Numbered from the stretch's first letter, positions 39,149 through 50,192 are shown. The stretch is DNA of 64,000 nucleotides from Novosphingobium ginsenosidimutans (GCF_007954425.1 NZ_CP042345.1:2106001-2170000); one strand, 5' to 3'. Notes: a model not told the origin generated them from the sequence alone. Translations and numbers: made by a program.

Positions 39149-39535
39149 ATGGCGGACGAAGGCCCGCAGAACGAACGGATTAGCGAAGCCGAGCAGGCGG
39201 TGATGGAAGCGCTGTGGGCGCGCTCGCCGCTAACGGCCAACGAAGTGGCCGATGCGGTTGCCCCGGCGCGGGGCTGGACGCTGGCCACGGTCAAGACGTT
39301 GCTGTCGCGGCTGGTGGCCAAGCAGGCAGTGGAAACCGCGCCCGATGGCAAGCGCTTCCTCTATTCGCCGCGCGTCGCCCGGGTGGATTTTGCCGCGGGC
39401 GAATCCAAGCGGCTGGTTGACCGGCTGTTTGGCGGTTCGGCCGCCGGCCTGTTCGCGCATCTGGCCGAAGCCGAAGCGCTGACCGACAAGGACCTGACCC
39501 AGATCGAAGCCCTGTTGAAGGAGCTCCGCAAATGA
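39149..39535 (+). CDS. blaI: BlaI/MecI/CopY-family repressor
   Basis: 128 residues. Winged helix with ISEAEQAVMEALWARSPLTANEVADAV and TVKTLLSRLVAKQAVE, ending in a leucine-rich dimerisation helix (TQIEALLKELRK). BlaI-type repressors are cleaved or released after signalling by a BlaR1-type membrane protease. It overlaps its partner gene by ATGA and has two operator-like boxes upstream. The regulon may include more than itself; the B3 beta-lactamase about 4 kb away shows no such boxes directly upstream. Confidence 0.9.
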   Translation: MADEGPQNERISEAEQAVMEALWARSPLTANEVADAVAPARGWTLATVKTLLSRLVAKQAVETAPDGKRFLYSPRVARVDFAAGESKRLVDRLFGGSAAGLFAHLAEAEALTDKDLTQIEALLKELRK

Positions 39536-41067
39536 CCTGGCTGACCGATACGCTTGTTACGACCGGTGGCTTGATTGCCTTGGTCCTGCTGATCCGCCGC
39601 CCGGTCTCGCGCCATTTTGGGCCGGGCATGGCCTATGCGCTGTGGGGCCTGCCGCTGCTTCGGCTGTTCCTGCCGCCGCTGGTCCTGCCGGCTGCGCCCG
39701 CGCCGGTGCCAGTTGCCGCCAGCGAGGTTGTGGTGGTGACCGATGCGACTGCTGCCGCTGCGCCACCGGCCCTGTCCTTTGCCTGGGTTGAACCGCTGAT
39801 GATCGGCCTGTGGCTGGCGGGGGCGGTGGGCTTTCTGGTCTGGCGGCTGCTGGGTTACCGCGCCCTGCGCGCCGAACTGCTGGCCAAGGCCCGGCCGGTG
39901 GGCCAGGTGGAGGATATCCGGCTGGTCGAAACGCCAGCCGCGCCAACGCCGCTGGCCTTTGGCCTGACGGACAAGGTCATCGCCCTGCCGCCTGGCTTCA
40001 TGGCCCAGCCGAACCGCGCCGCGCGCGACCTCGCCATTGCGCACGAGCTGGAGCACCATCGCGGCCGCGACCTGGCGGTGAATATCGCTGTGCAACCGCT
40101 GTTGGCGCTGCACTGGTTCAACCCGCTGGCCTGGCTGGCCTGGCGCGCGCTGCGGCGCGATCAGGAAGCGGCGTGCGATGCCCGTGTCGTTGCCGGCCAT
40201 GACCACGCCATTCGCGCCGCCTACGGCGCCTTGATCGCCGACTATGCCCGCGCCCCGCGCGTTTCCCTGGCCGCTTCGATCGCCTGCCCGGTGGTCGGTG
40301 AGGCCTCTGTCATCCATCGTTTGAGGAGCCTGACCATGACTGATCCCACCCCTGCGCGCCGCAATATCGGCCGCCTGCTGCTGGCCGGTGCCGCCCTGGC
40401 CCTGCCTTTGACAGCTTCGATTTCCTACGCCGCCGCGCAGGACACAGTCGCACCGCCAGCGCCCCCGGCGGCCCCTGCGGCTCCGGCTGCGCCCGAAGCC
40501 CCGGCCGCGCCGAAGATCGTCAAGGAGCACCGCATTGTCATCGTCGAGCGCAATGGCGACAAGCAGGACGAAAGCGACCTCAAGACCCGGGTGATCGAGA
40601 AGGATGGCAAGACCATTGTCATCAAAACCGACAAGGCGCTGAGCGAGGCCGAGATTGACGCCAAGGTCGAGAAGGCGCTGGCCGCGCTTCCGGACCTGCC
40701 CGATATGCCGGATGTCCCGCCCGTTCCCGGCAATGGCGAGCGCCGCGTGATCGTCAAGCGGGTCCACGGCGAAGGCGTCCCCCACGTGATGGCCTGGAGC
40801 AACAAGGATGATGCGAACATCGCCATCGCCTGCGCCGACGGCGCCAAAACCTCCAACTTCGAAGCGGAGGGCAAGAGTGCCGATGGCAAGAAGCAGAAGG
40901 TGATGTTGCGCTTTTGCTCGGCCGGCGCGGCCATGGCCAAGGCCGCCGATGGCCTCAAGTCCGCGCGCGACCGGATCAGCAAGGATGACAAGCTTTCTCC
41001 GGCGATCCGCGATGAGATTGTCAAGGAACTCGACGCCGAGATCGCGCGGCTTTCCAAGCAGGGCTGA
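39532..41067 (+). CDS. M56-family (BlaR1-like) membrane metallopeptidase with novel sensor tail
   Basis: 511 residues. Transmembrane segments at about 8-50 and 85-105 precede an M56 peptidase domain with the zinc motif HELEH at 171-175 and HWFNPLAW. A further transmembrane segment (RLLLAGAALALPLTASISYA) leads to a periplasmic tail of about 200 residues. That tail is not a penicillin-binding domain: it has an Ala/Pro linker, then acidic and Lys-rich sequence without SxxK or KTG motifs. So the stimulus is probably not a beta-lactam bound covalently, and the sensed signal is unknown. Confidence 0.85.
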   Translation: MTWLTDTLVTTGGLIALVLLIRRPVSRHFGPGMAYALWGLPLLRLFLPPLVLPAAPAPVPVAASEVVVVTDATAAAAPPALSFAWVEPLMIGLWLAGAVGFLVWRLLGYRALRAELLAKARPVGQVEDIRLVETPAAPTPLAFGLTDKVIALPPGFMAQPNRAARDLAIAHELEHHRGRDLAVNIAVQPLLALHWFNPLAWLAWRALRRDQEAACDARVVAGHDHAIRAAYGALIADYARAPRVSLAASIACPVVGEASVIHRLRSLTMTDPTPARRNIGRLLLAGAALALPLTASISYAAAQDTVAPPAPPAAPAAPAAPEAPAAPKIVKEHRIVIVERNGDKQDESDLKTRVIEKDGKTIVIKTDKALSEAEIDAKVEKALAALPDLPDMPDVPPVPGNGERRVIVKRVHGEGVPHVMAWSNKDDANIAIACADGAKTSNFEAEGKSADGKKQKVMLRFCSAGAAMAKAADGLKSARDRISKDDKLSPAIRDEIVKELDAEIARLSKQG

Positions 41068-41132
41068 AGCTAGCCCCTTGCAGTCCTGCCGGAGCGGCGG
41101 GGGCGGAGCGATCCGTCTCCGCCGTCGCCGGT

Positions 41133-42281
41133 TCAGCGCCAGCGCAGCCGGTCGGGCGTTAGCTGGTCGACGCTGGTCACGCCCATCAGCTTCATGCCGC
41201 GCTCGATCTCGTCCTTCAGCAGCATGATCGCGCGCTCAACGCCGTCCTGGCCGGCGGCGGCGAGGGCATAGAGGTAGAGCCGCCCGCCCGAAGCGGCGGT
41301 GGCCCCGGCGCAAAGGCTCTTCAGCACATGGGTGCCGCGCCGCACGCCGCCATCGCAGATGATCTCGATCTCGCCGCCAACGGCATCGACGATCTCGCGC
41401 AATTGGTCGAACGGCGCGCGGCTGCCATCGAGCTGGCGGCCACCGTGGTTGGAGATCATGATCGCATCGGCCCCGATCTCGACCGCGCGGCGGGCGTCAG
41501 CGGCGCTCATCACGCCTTTCAGGCAGAAGGTGCCGCCCCACTGCGCGCGGATATCGGCCGCGGTGTTCCAGTCCATCGACTGGTCGAGCATGGTGTTGAA
41601 GTACCCGGCGATCGAGACGGCCTCACCAGTTCCTTCAGCGACATGAGTGTCAAGGTTGGGCAGGCTGAACTTCTCGCGCAGCAGGTAATCCAGCCCCCAG
41701 CGCGGCTTCATCGCATAGCCCAGCAGGTTGCGGGCGGTGAACCTGGGCGGCGAAGTAAAGCCAGAGCGGGCGCAGCGTTCCCGCTTGCCGGAAACGATCG
41801 TGTCGACGGTTAGCGCGATGCAGTCGAACTTCGCCGCCTGGCAGCGTTCGATCATGCTGCGATTGAGGCCTTTGTCCTTATGGACATAGAGCTGGAACAG
41901 CTTGGGGCCCGTGGTGAGGGCGGCGGTTTCCTCGATGCTCACGGTCGCCAGGCTGGAGATCCCGAACCACAGGCCGAACTTCTCGGCGGCCTTGGCCACG
42001 GCCCGCTCGCCCTGCCAGTGGAACACGCGTTGCAGCGCGGTGGGGGAAAGCATCAGGGGAAGGACGCTCTTGCGGCCCATCAGCGTGATCGCGGTATCGA
42101 TCTCGGCCACGCCGGCGAGAACATCGGGTACGAGATCGACCTGGTCGAAGGCAGCGGTATTGCGCGCCTTGGTCACCTCGTCATCGGCGGCGCCGTCGAT
42201 ATAGTCGAACACCGGCCAGGGCAGGCGGCGGCGGGCGAGTTCGCGGAAATCGGCGATGTTGTGGCAATCAGTCAGGCGCAT
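41133..42281 (-). CDS. lldD: FMN-dependent alpha-hydroxyacid (L-lactate) dehydrogenase
   Basis: 382 residues. The FMN-binding barrel motifs are clear: PVFDYIDGAADDE near the start, LSPTALQRVFHWQGE, and the active-site ISNHGGRQLDGSRAP near 275, then DGGVRRGTHVLKSL. The catalytic His lies in SNHGGRQ. Enzymes of this family oxidise L-lactate, glycolate, mandelate or similar acids. L-lactate dehydrogenase is the best guess, not proven. The start codon fits the family length. Confidence 0.9.
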   Translation of the reverse strand: MRLTDCHNIADFRELARRRLPWPVFDYIDGAADDEVTKARNTAAFDQVDLVPDVLAGVAEIDTAITLMGRKSVLPLMLSPTALQRVFHWQGERAVAKAAEKFGLWFGISSLATVSIEETAALTTGPKLFQLYVHKDKGLNRSMIERCQAAKFDCIALTVDTIVSGKRERCARSGFTSPPRFTARNLLGYAMKPRWGLDYLLREKFSLPNLDTHVAEGTGEAVSIAGYFNTMLDQSMDWNTAADIRAQWGGTFCLKGVMSAADARRAVEIGADAIMISNHGGRQLDGSRAPFDQLREIVDAVGGEIEIICDGGVRRGTHVLKSLCAGATAASGGRLYLYALAAAGQDGVERAIMLLKDEIERGMKLMGVTSVDQLTPDRLRWR

Positions 42282-42317
42282 GGCCGTGGGCTAGCGCAGG
42301 CCCGCAGCCTGCGAAAG

Positions 42318-42998
42318 CTACTTCTTGACTGGCTGGACCACGGGTTCGGTCACGAAGGTCACGCCTTTGCCGCGCTGCTTGCGCGAAGGCTTCGGATTCG
42401 GCTCCGGCTTGGCCTCGGCTTGCGGTAGCGGCGCGGTCAGTGCGGCAATATCGGCCGGACCGGCCGAGCGCGCCGGGTAGCGGCAACCGCGCGCCTCGCC
42501 CACACCCTTCAGATAGGCGCGGCGCGCAAAGCCCGCCTGGACCGCCGCCTGGATCTTGCGCTCTTGCTCATTGGCGCCCGACAGCTCGCGGATCAGCCCG
42601 CGGAACGGGATGAAAGAGCCGACGGCAGCCTGCGCCACCCGTCCGGCGGTCACCCGGCCTTTGGAATCCGCGGGCAGGTCGACATCCGGGCCAAGCACCG
42701 CATCAAGGTCATCCACGGCGGCGGCGATCTCGGTGCAGCGCCGAATGCCCGTTAGGTTATAAGGCCGGTCCTGTGCGGCGAGCAGCAGCGGCGGGATCGT
42801 GTCCTTCTTGAGATTGAGATCGGATGCCGGCGTGGCCACCGCATCGCCCATGCTGGGGTCGCGATCGCCAACCGGCTTTTCGGGTTCCTTGGCTTCGGCA
42901 GGCTTTGCTGCGACGGGGGCGGCTTCCTGCGCCAGGGCGCTCGGTGGCAAGGTCAAGCAAGCGCCGATCAGGCAAGCAGACATCAGGGTAAGGCGCAT
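42318..42998 (-). CDS. Exported hypothetical protein
   Basis: 226 residues from the ATG at 42998, with a Sec signal peptide (RLTLMSACLIGACLTLPPSALAQ). The mature part has an Ala/Lys/Glu/Pro-rich start, then a folded region with two spaced cysteines (RRCTEIAAAVDDLD and GEARGCRYPA), and a Lys/Pro-rich C-terminus. No catalytic motif is recognised. It is periplasmic by the signal. It sits between lldD and the metallopeptidase gene on the same strand, without overlap. Confidence 0.75.
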   Translation of the reverse strand: MRLTLMSACLIGACLTLPPSALAQEAAPVAAKPAEAKEPEKPVGDRDPSMGDAVATPASDLNLKKDTIPPLLLAAQDRPYNLTGIRRCTEIAAAVDDLDAVLGPDVDLPADSKGRVTAGRVAQAAVGSFIPFRGLIRELSGANEQERKIQAAVQAGFARRAYLKGVGEARGCRYPARSAGPADIAALTAPLPQAEAKPEPNPKPSRKQRGKGVTFVTEPVVQPVKK

Positions 42999-43068
42999 TG
43001 CGCGAATTCTCCAGCAACCCCCTGTTGGATAAAGCCAGTCTATGCGCCAAGGTTCCCCCGGGCAACAA

Positions 43069-43956
43069 TCATCCGCTGCGTCGAAGATCGTCAAAAGTAT
43101 CGCAGGCATCTTCATTGCCGCTTTCCAGCCCCTTGCGCAGCCAGGTCATCCGCTGCGCGCTGGAACCGTGGGTAAAGGCAGCTTCGACCGGACGACGCCC
43201 GGCGCTTCTCATCAGCGTGTCATCACCAATCGAGTGGGCGGCAGTCATGCCTTCCTCGATATCGCCGGGTTCGATCCTGTCGCGGTTCTTGGCGGCCCAG
43301 ACCCCGGCATAGCAATCGGCCTGCAATTCCATCCGCACCTGAAGCTGATTGGCGCGACTGGGGTTCTGTTGCTGGGCCGACCGGATCTGGTCAGCCAGGC
43401 CGCTCAGTGTCTGGATATGATGGCCATATTCGTGCGCCATCACATAGGCCCGGGCAAAGTCACCCCCTGCGCCCAACCGCTGCTCCATCTCGCGGTAAAA
43501 GTCGGTGTCGATATAGATGCCCTGATCGGTCGGGCAGTAGAACGGACCCATCGCACTCTGCGCCGCACCGCAACCGGATGAGCCGCTTTGCGAATAGAAC
43601 ACCAGCTTGGGCTGCTCGAACCGGATATTCGATGCGGTGACGATCGGCTGCCAAGTCTTGTCCAGCGAAGAGAGGGCATTGCAGCTTTCGCGGCTGAGTG
43701 CATCGACAGTGCAGCTTTGGCTTGCATCAGATCCGCCGACTGCCGGTCCAACCTGCTGGCCCGCGCCGCTGTCCATTTGCTGGATGCCGCTGATCGTCTG
43801 GATCGGATCGAGCCCGAATACGAAGTAGCCAACCAGCGCGATCACGATCGTCCCGCAACCCAGTTGCCCGCCGCGCCCGCCCATGCGGAACCCACCGCCA
43901 GTGCCCCGCTGGTCCTCGACGTTGATCGAATTGGGGTCGAAATCATCCAGCCGCAT
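43069..43956 (-). CDS. Neutral zinc metallopeptidase (YpfJ-like)
   Basis: 295 residues from the ATG at 43956. Gly/Arg-rich cytoplasmic start, one transmembrane segment (GTIVIALVGYFVFGLDPIQT), then a zinc peptidase domain with MAHEYGHHIQTL and a third ligand region RMELQADCYAGVWA, as in the YpfJ/putative neutral zinc metallopeptidase family. FYCPTDQGIYIDTDFY precedes the HExxH helix. It is anchored with the active site outside the cytoplasm. The substrate is unknown. The frame extends upstream in the opposite direction of an SDR gene, which I treat as noncoding. Confidence 0.88.
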   Translation of the reverse strand: MRLDDFDPNSINVEDQRGTGGGFRMGGRGGQLGCGTIVIALVGYFVFGLDPIQTISGIQQMDSGAGQQVGPAVGGSDASQSCTVDALSRESCNALSSLDKTWQPIVTASNIRFEQPKLVFYSQSGSSGCGAAQSAMGPFYCPTDQGIYIDTDFYREMEQRLGAGGDFARAYVMAHEYGHHIQTLSGLADQIRSAQQQNPSRANQLQVRMELQADCYAGVWAAKNRDRIEPGDIEEGMTAAHSIGDDTLMRSAGRRPVEAAFTHGSSAQRMTWLRKGLESGNEDACDTFDDLRRSG

Positions 43957-44047
43957 GGCGCGTCCCTTTCCGTCGGCCTGTTCGCACTGGACAGGGGCGC
44001 TCCCCGTCCGCAATGGACTGTCTCGCAACTGACAATTGGAGTCGAGC

Positions 44048-44803
44048 ATGTTTCTGAAGGGCAAGCGCGCGCTGGTAACCGGTTCCACCTCGGGCATTGG
44101 CCTGGCGATTGCCCGGGCGATGTACGCCGAAGGGGCGGAAGTCATCCTGTCCGGCTTCGGCTCGGATGAAGAGATCGCGGCGCTGTCTGCGGAAATGAAC
44201 GCCCGCCACGTCGCGGCCGATCTGATGACGGCCGCCGGGGTAGAGGCGCTGATGTCTGGCGCGGGTGAGGTCGACATCCTGGTCAACAATGCCGGGATGC
44301 AGCACGTTGCCCCGGTCGACGAGTTTCCGGTCGACAAATGGGACGCGATCGTCGCGCTCAACCTTTCGGCGGTCTTTCACGCCTGCCGGCTGGCTGTGCC
44401 GGGGATGAAGGCGCGCGGGTGGGGGCGGATCATCTCGACCGCATCGGCCCACAGCCTGGTCGCCTCGCCGTTCAAGGCGCCCTATGTGGCGACCAAGCAT
44501 GCCGTGGCCGGCTTTACCAAGTCGCTCGCGCTGGAGCTCGCCACCAGCGGCGTGACCGCCAATTGCATCAGCCCGGGTTATGTCTGGACCGCGCTGATCG
44601 AGAACCAGATTCCCGATACGATGAAGACCCGCAATCTCAGCCGCGAAGCAGTGATCAACGATGTCCTGCTGGCCAAGCAGCCGACCAAGAAGTTCGTCCA
44701 GCCTGATGAAGTGGCCGCGCTGGCGGTTTTCCTGTGTCGTCCGGAAGCTGGCAATATGACGGGTGCCAACATTTCCATGGATGGCGGCTGGACCGCCGAA
44801 TAG
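44048..44803 (+). CDS. 3-Hydroxybutyrate dehydrogenase (SDR family)
   Basis: 251 residues from the ATG at 44048, with GGAG eight bases upstream. TGSTSGIGLAIA is the nucleotide site, ILVNNAG follows, and the catalytic YxxxK is in APYVATKHA. The segments PGYVWTALIENQIPDTMK and LLAKQPTKKFV are hallmarks of D-3-hydroxybutyrate dehydrogenase. It converts 3-hydroxybutyrate to acetoacetate with NAD+, the first step in using polyhydroxybutyrate breakdown products. Confidence 0.88.
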   Translation: MFLKGKRALVTGSTSGIGLAIARAMYAEGAEVILSGFGSDEEIAALSAEMNARHVAADLMTAAGVEALMSGAGEVDILVNNAGMQHVAPVDEFPVDKWDAIVALNLSAVFHACRLAVPGMKARGWGRIISTASAHSLVASPFKAPYVATKHAVAGFTKSLALELATSGVTANCISPGYVWTALIENQIPDTMKTRNLSREAVINDVLLAKQPTKKFVQPDEVAALAVFLCRPEAGNMTGANISMDGGWTAE

Positions 44804-44935
44804 CGAATAAAGTTGCATGGGGGTGTAACCTTCATGCCACCCCTGCGGTTTAACTGTAGCGCGGTTTTTCAAAGCCGCTTGTCCACAAGCGCGTCTGCTG
44901 TAGGACTGGGGGCGATGAAGCGTTGTTGGAGAGCG

Positions 44936-46399
44936 ATGAACCGATTGGCCGCCGCTACTCTTGCGGCCACGATCCTGTGCACGCCGGCCATCGCGCAACG
45001 CCGCGACAAGGCGCTTGAGGCAGCACTGCTCGCTCATGTCACTGAACTGGCCAGCGATGCTTACGACGGTCGCGAACCAGGGACCGAAGGTGAGGCAAAG
45101 ACCTTGCGCTATCTGGGCCAGCAGTGGTTCGAGATCGGCCTTGAATCCGGCACCAACGATCCGCGTAATGCGTGGTTTGCGCCGGTCAAGCTGGTGGCGC
45201 GCGAGCCTGCTTCAAGCCTGGCGACCTTTACCCGCCGCGGCCGCCCGCAGTTCGTGCCGCCGGGATCGACCGAAGTCTTCACCTCGGGCAAGCGTACCCT
45301 GGTCAACAGCGCGCCGATTGTCTTCGTCGGGAGGGGCGGTGCAGAAGTTGGCCGGGCGGAACTGGCGGGGCGGATCGCGCTGCTCTTTGATGGCGATACG
45401 GATGGCTCCGAGCGGCAGAACGCTCTGCTCAAGGCTGGTGCCGCTGGCGTAATGACCGTGCTGGATGGCGAACGAACACTCGAACAGGTCAGTGCCCGCC
45501 GCGGCCGTTCGGGCTATGCCTTGGCCACCGAGGAACTCGGCGGCGATCTGGAAGCCTTTATCACGGCCGAAGGGCTGGAACGCGCGCTCGCTGGTGGGCC
45601 GATCGATCTCAAGGGTCTGAAGGCGCTTGCCGAAATGCCGGACTTCTCGGCCAAGCTGCTCGATCTGACGGTTACGCTTGAGGCGACGACCCGGGAAACG
45701 CGGATCAACACGCACAATGTGATCGGCCGATTGCCTGGGCGTCGGCCCGAGAGCGGCGCGGTGCTGTTGCTGGCGCATTGGGACCACTTCGGAGAATGCG
45801 CCGCGCCGCCGGCCGAGGACCTGATCTGCAATGGCGCAATCGACAACGCCAGCGGGATCGCCGCGCTGACAGAAATCGCCCGCCGCCTTGCCAAGGGTCC
45901 GCCGATGGATCGCGACATCTATTTCCTCGCGACTACGGCCGAGGAAATTGGGTTGCTGGGAACGGAAGCCTTTGCCGACGATCCGCCGCTCCCGCTGAAC
46001 CAGATTGTTGCTGCCTTCAACCTCGATAGCTTTGCCCTTGCGCCGCGCGGGGCGCCGCTCGGCATTGTCGGACGCGGGCTGACACCGCTCGATCCGGGTA
46101 TCCTGGCGGTGGCCAAGGCGCAGAAGCGCAAGGTGGTCGATGGCGATGCCGCCAATGCATACATCCGCCGGCAGGATGGCTGGGCGCTGTTACAGCACGA
46201 CGTGCCGACCGTGATGGTCTCGTCCAGTTGGTCGGATCTGGCCCGGGTCGAGCGGTTCTTCGAAACCGATTACCATCGCCCCGGCGATCAGGTTAAGGCT
46301 GGTCTGGATCTCTCGGGTACGGCCGAGGATGTCGCTTTCCACGTCGCGCTGGTCCGCTATTTTGCGGACCTCCGGAAGGTTCCACCACGTTCTAAATGA
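44936..46399 (+). CDS. M28-family zinc aminopeptidase, exported
   Basis: 487 residues from the ATG at 44936, with GGAGAG close upstream; an earlier ATG at 44915 is the alternative. Signal peptide NRLAAATLAATILCTPAIAQ. A protease-associated (PA) domain lies at about 120-230. The M28 catalytic region follows: LAHWDHFGEC, then GAIDNASGIAALTEIA with the bridging Asp, and TTAEEIGLLGTEAF with the catalytic Glu. Members cleave N-terminal residues of peptides in the periplasm or outside. The substrate is unknown. Confidence 0.9.
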   Translation: MNRLAAATLAATILCTPAIAQRRDKALEAALLAHVTELASDAYDGREPGTEGEAKTLRYLGQQWFEIGLESGTNDPRNAWFAPVKLVAREPASSLATFTRRGRPQFVPPGSTEVFTSGKRTLVNSAPIVFVGRGGAEVGRAELAGRIALLFDGDTDGSERQNALLKAGAAGVMTVLDGERTLEQVSARRGRSGYALATEELGGDLEAFITAEGLERALAGGPIDLKGLKALAEMPDFSAKLLDLTVTLEATTRETRINTHNVIGRLPGRRPESGAVLLLAHWDHFGECAAPPAEDLICNGAIDNASGIAALTEIARRLAKGPPMDRDIYFLATTAEEIGLLGTEAFADDPPLPLNQIVAAFNLDSFALAPRGAPLGIVGRGLTPLDPGILAVAKAQKRKVVDGDAANAYIRRQDGWALLQHDVPTVMVSSSWSDLARVERFFETDYHRPGDQVKAGLDLSGTAEDVAFHVALVRYFADLRKVPPRSK

Positions 46400-47929
<1,530 letters not shown>

Positions 47930-47936
47930 CGGGCCG

Positions 47937-49115
47937 GTGACCCCCGGCGCCCGCGTCCAGGCGGCCATCGAGATCCTTGATCTGGTGATAGCGGCTGCCC
48001 GCGCGAATGGCGCGCCGGCTGACCGGATCGTCGGCGAATGGTTCCGCACCCGCCGCTTTGCCGGCAGCAAGGACCGCCGCGCAGTGCGGGACCTGGTCTA
48101 TGCCGCCATCCGCGCCTGCGGGCCGGTGCCGATCAGCGGCCGCGCCGCAATGCTGCGGTTGGCGCAGGATGATCCCAGCCTCGCCGGTCTGTTCGACGGA
48201 CAGGGCCACGCCCCCGCGCCGATTGCGGCGGAGGAGCCGGTTGCGGCTGGCGGTGTCGCGCCGCCATGGCTGGAACGGGCCCTGGCTGAAAGCGATATCA
48301 GCGGCGACCAAGCCCAGGCCCTGCTGGCCCGCGCTCCGCTTGACCTCCGGGTCAACACGCTCAAGGCCGATCGCGCGACGCTGGCGCTGCCTCAGCCGGG
48401 CGAACCGGGCCTGGCTCCGCAGAGCCTGCGGCTGCCGCACGGCACGCAGGTAGAAAGCTGGGAAGCCTACACCACCGGCCAGATCGAGGTGCAGGACATC
48501 GGCTCGCAGCTGGTTTGCGCGGCGCTGGGCGCGCAGCCGGGCGAACTGGTGATCGATCTTTGCGCCGGGGCCGGCGGCAAGACCCTGGCTCTGGCGGCGG
48601 CGATGGACAATCGCGGGCGGCTCATCGCGACCGATACCGATCGGGCGCGCCTTTCCCGGCTGGAGCCGCGCGCCTGGCGGGCCGGGGTGACCATCGCCGA
48701 AACCCGCCTGCTTGATCCGGGCCGCGAGGCAGAGGCGCTGGCCGACCTGGCGGGACAGGCCGATGCCGTGCTGGTCGATGCGCCGTGTTCCGGCACCGGA
48801 ACTTGGCGCCGCAGCCCGGAAGGGCGCTGGCGGCTCACCCCTGACCAGCTTGCGCGCTATGCCGCAGTCCAGGCGCGGCTGCTCGATCTTGCCGCAAGCC
48901 TGCTGAGGCCCGACGGCCGGCTGGGCTTTGTGACCTGTTCGCTGCTTGATGTTGAGGGCGCCGGTCAGGCCGCCGGTTTCCTGGCGCGTCACCCCGATTG
49001 GTCAGCGCAGGAATTGCACCTTGCGGCAGGAACCTCGCGCGGACCGGGCGTGCGGCTGGCACCGGGCCGCGACGGCACGGATGGCTTTTTCGTCGCCTGT
49101 TTCCGGAAGACCTGA
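47937..49115 (+). CDS. RsmB-type 16S rRNA (cytosine-5) methyltransferase
   Basis: 392 residues with a GTG start. The N-terminal part is NusB-like (RVQAAIEILDLVIAAA...RRAVRDLVYAAIRA). The SAM core includes VIDLCAGAGGKTLALAA and VLVDAPCSGTGTWRR, and the catalytic cysteine pair lies in PCSGTG and FVTCSLLDVEG, the RsmB/NSUN layout. It methylates a cytosine in 16S rRNA. Closely placed after guaB, so they likely share a transcript. Which rRNA position is modified cannot be proven from sequence. Confidence 0.9.
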   Translation: MTPGARVQAAIEILDLVIAAARANGAPADRIVGEWFRTRRFAGSKDRRAVRDLVYAAIRACGPVPISGRAAMLRLAQDDPSLAGLFDGQGHAPAPIAAEEPVAAGGVAPPWLERALAESDISGDQAQALLARAPLDLRVNTLKADRATLALPQPGEPGLAPQSLRLPHGTQVESWEAYTTGQIEVQDIGSQLVCAALGAQPGELVIDLCAGAGGKTLALAAAMDNRGRLIATDTDRARLSRLEPRAWRAGVTIAETRLLDPGREAEALADLAGQADAVLVDAPCSGTGTWRRSPEGRWRLTPDQLARYAAVQARLLDLAASLLRPDGRLGFVTCSLLDVEGAGQAAGFLARHPDWSAQELHLAAGTSRGPGVRLAPGRDGTDGFFVACFRKT

Positions 49116-49153
49116 TAACAGGATCGGCGATGTCGAGCCTTAGGGAGCAATTG

Positions 49154-49660
49154 ATGCGATACACCCCTGCCGCGCTTGCGCTGTCCTTGCTGGCGGCAGT
49201 TACGGCCAGCGTCAGCATTTCGGCCCCGCCGGTTCCGCTTGATCCGCGTGCCGCCATCCTGGTTGCCGATGGGCGCAAGGCGCTTGCCAGCGGTGATGCC
49301 AATGCCGCGATCGATGACTACGAAGCTGCCCTCGCGTTCCAGCCCGGCCATGTCGCGATCCTGCTCAACCTGGCCGAGGCAACCCGCAAGCAAGGCATGC
49401 AGGGCAAGGCGCTGCGCTATTACCGTGAAGTGCTGGAGGTTGAGCCTGGCAACATCTACGCGCTGTCCGGCGAAGGCATGGCTCTCGCCGAAAAGGGCGC
49501 AGTCGAACGGGCCCGGCGTAATCTGGCGCGGCTTGAGCAGGTCTGCGGTGCAAATTGCGTTCCGGCCAGGGAACTGGCGGCTGCGATCCAGCAAGGCCCG
49601 ACCCCGCAGATGGTCAGCGCCGAAGCCGTTCAGGCCAAGCCGACCGTCACGACCAACTGA
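49154..49660 (+). CDS. Exported TPR-repeat protein
   Basis: 168 residues from the ATG at 49154, which has GGGAG six bases upstream (an ATG at 49130 is also in frame). A signal peptide (RYTPAALALSLLAAVTASVSI) precedes two to three TPR-like repeats: ILVADGRKALASGDANAAIDDY, then ALRYYREVLEVEPGNIYALSG. Such repeats bind protein partners, so this is a periplasmic scaffold or assembly factor of unknown partner. It ends convergent with rppH. Confidence 0.78.
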   Translation: MRYTPAALALSLLAAVTASVSISAPPVPLDPRAAILVADGRKALASGDANAAIDDYEAALAFQPGHVAILLNLAEATRKQGMQGKALRYYREVLEVEPGNIYALSGEGMALAEKGAVERARRNLARLEQVCGANCVPARELAAAIQQGPTPQMVSAEAVQAKPTVTTN

Positions 49661-50176
49661 TCAGATCAAGTCGCGGAACTCGTCGAGGACGGCGCGGTAG
49701 ACCCGCTTCTTGAAGGGTACGATCACTTCCGGCAGCTGCGCCGGTTCCATCCACTGCCATTCGCAGAATTCGGCTGGGTCGTGCGCGTCGAGTCGGATGT
49801 GGTGATCCTCACCGGTAAAGCGGGCCAGCACCCAGTGCTGGCGCTGGCCGCGATACCGGCCGCCCCAGAGCTTGCCCATCAGCTCATCCGGCAGGTCATA
49901 AAGCACTTCCTCGCGCGTCTGGGACAGGATCGTGACGTGCTCTTCCTGTACCCCGGTTTCCTCCCACAGCTCGCGCAAGGCGGCGGTGCGCAGGTCTTCG
50001 CCTTCGTCGATCCCGCCTTGCGGCATCTGCCAGTAGACCCCGCCCTCGTCGGGCTGGCCGCGCGTGTCGATGCGTTTGCCGACAAAGGCCAGACCCGAGG
50101 CATTAACCAGCATCACCCCCACGCAGGGGCGATAGGGCAGGGCTGAAAAGTCGGCGGTGGGGCTGGTGTCATTCAT
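49661..50176 (-). CDS. rppH: RNA pyrophosphohydrolase (Nudix)
   Basis: 171 residues. The Nudix box is complete: GGIDEGEDLRTAALRELWEE, then TGV, near residues 54-76. The start PYRPCVGVMLVNASGLAFVGKR and the WQMPQGGID sequence are typical of RppH, which strips pyrophosphate from mRNA 5' ends to start decay. The C-terminal FKKRVYRAVLDEF is also characteristic. The 3' end abuts the TPR gene tail to tail. Confidence 0.95.
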   Translation of the reverse strand: MNDTSPTADFSALPYRPCVGVMLVNASGLAFVGKRIDTRGQPDEGGVYWQMPQGGIDEGEDLRTAALRELWEETGVQEEHVTILSQTREEVLYDLPDELMGKLWGGRYRGQRQHWVLARFTGEDHHIRLDAHDPAEFCEWQWMEPAQLPEVIVPFKKRVYRAVLDEFRDLI

Positions 50177-50192
50177 CCCGCGCGCCTTAGCG

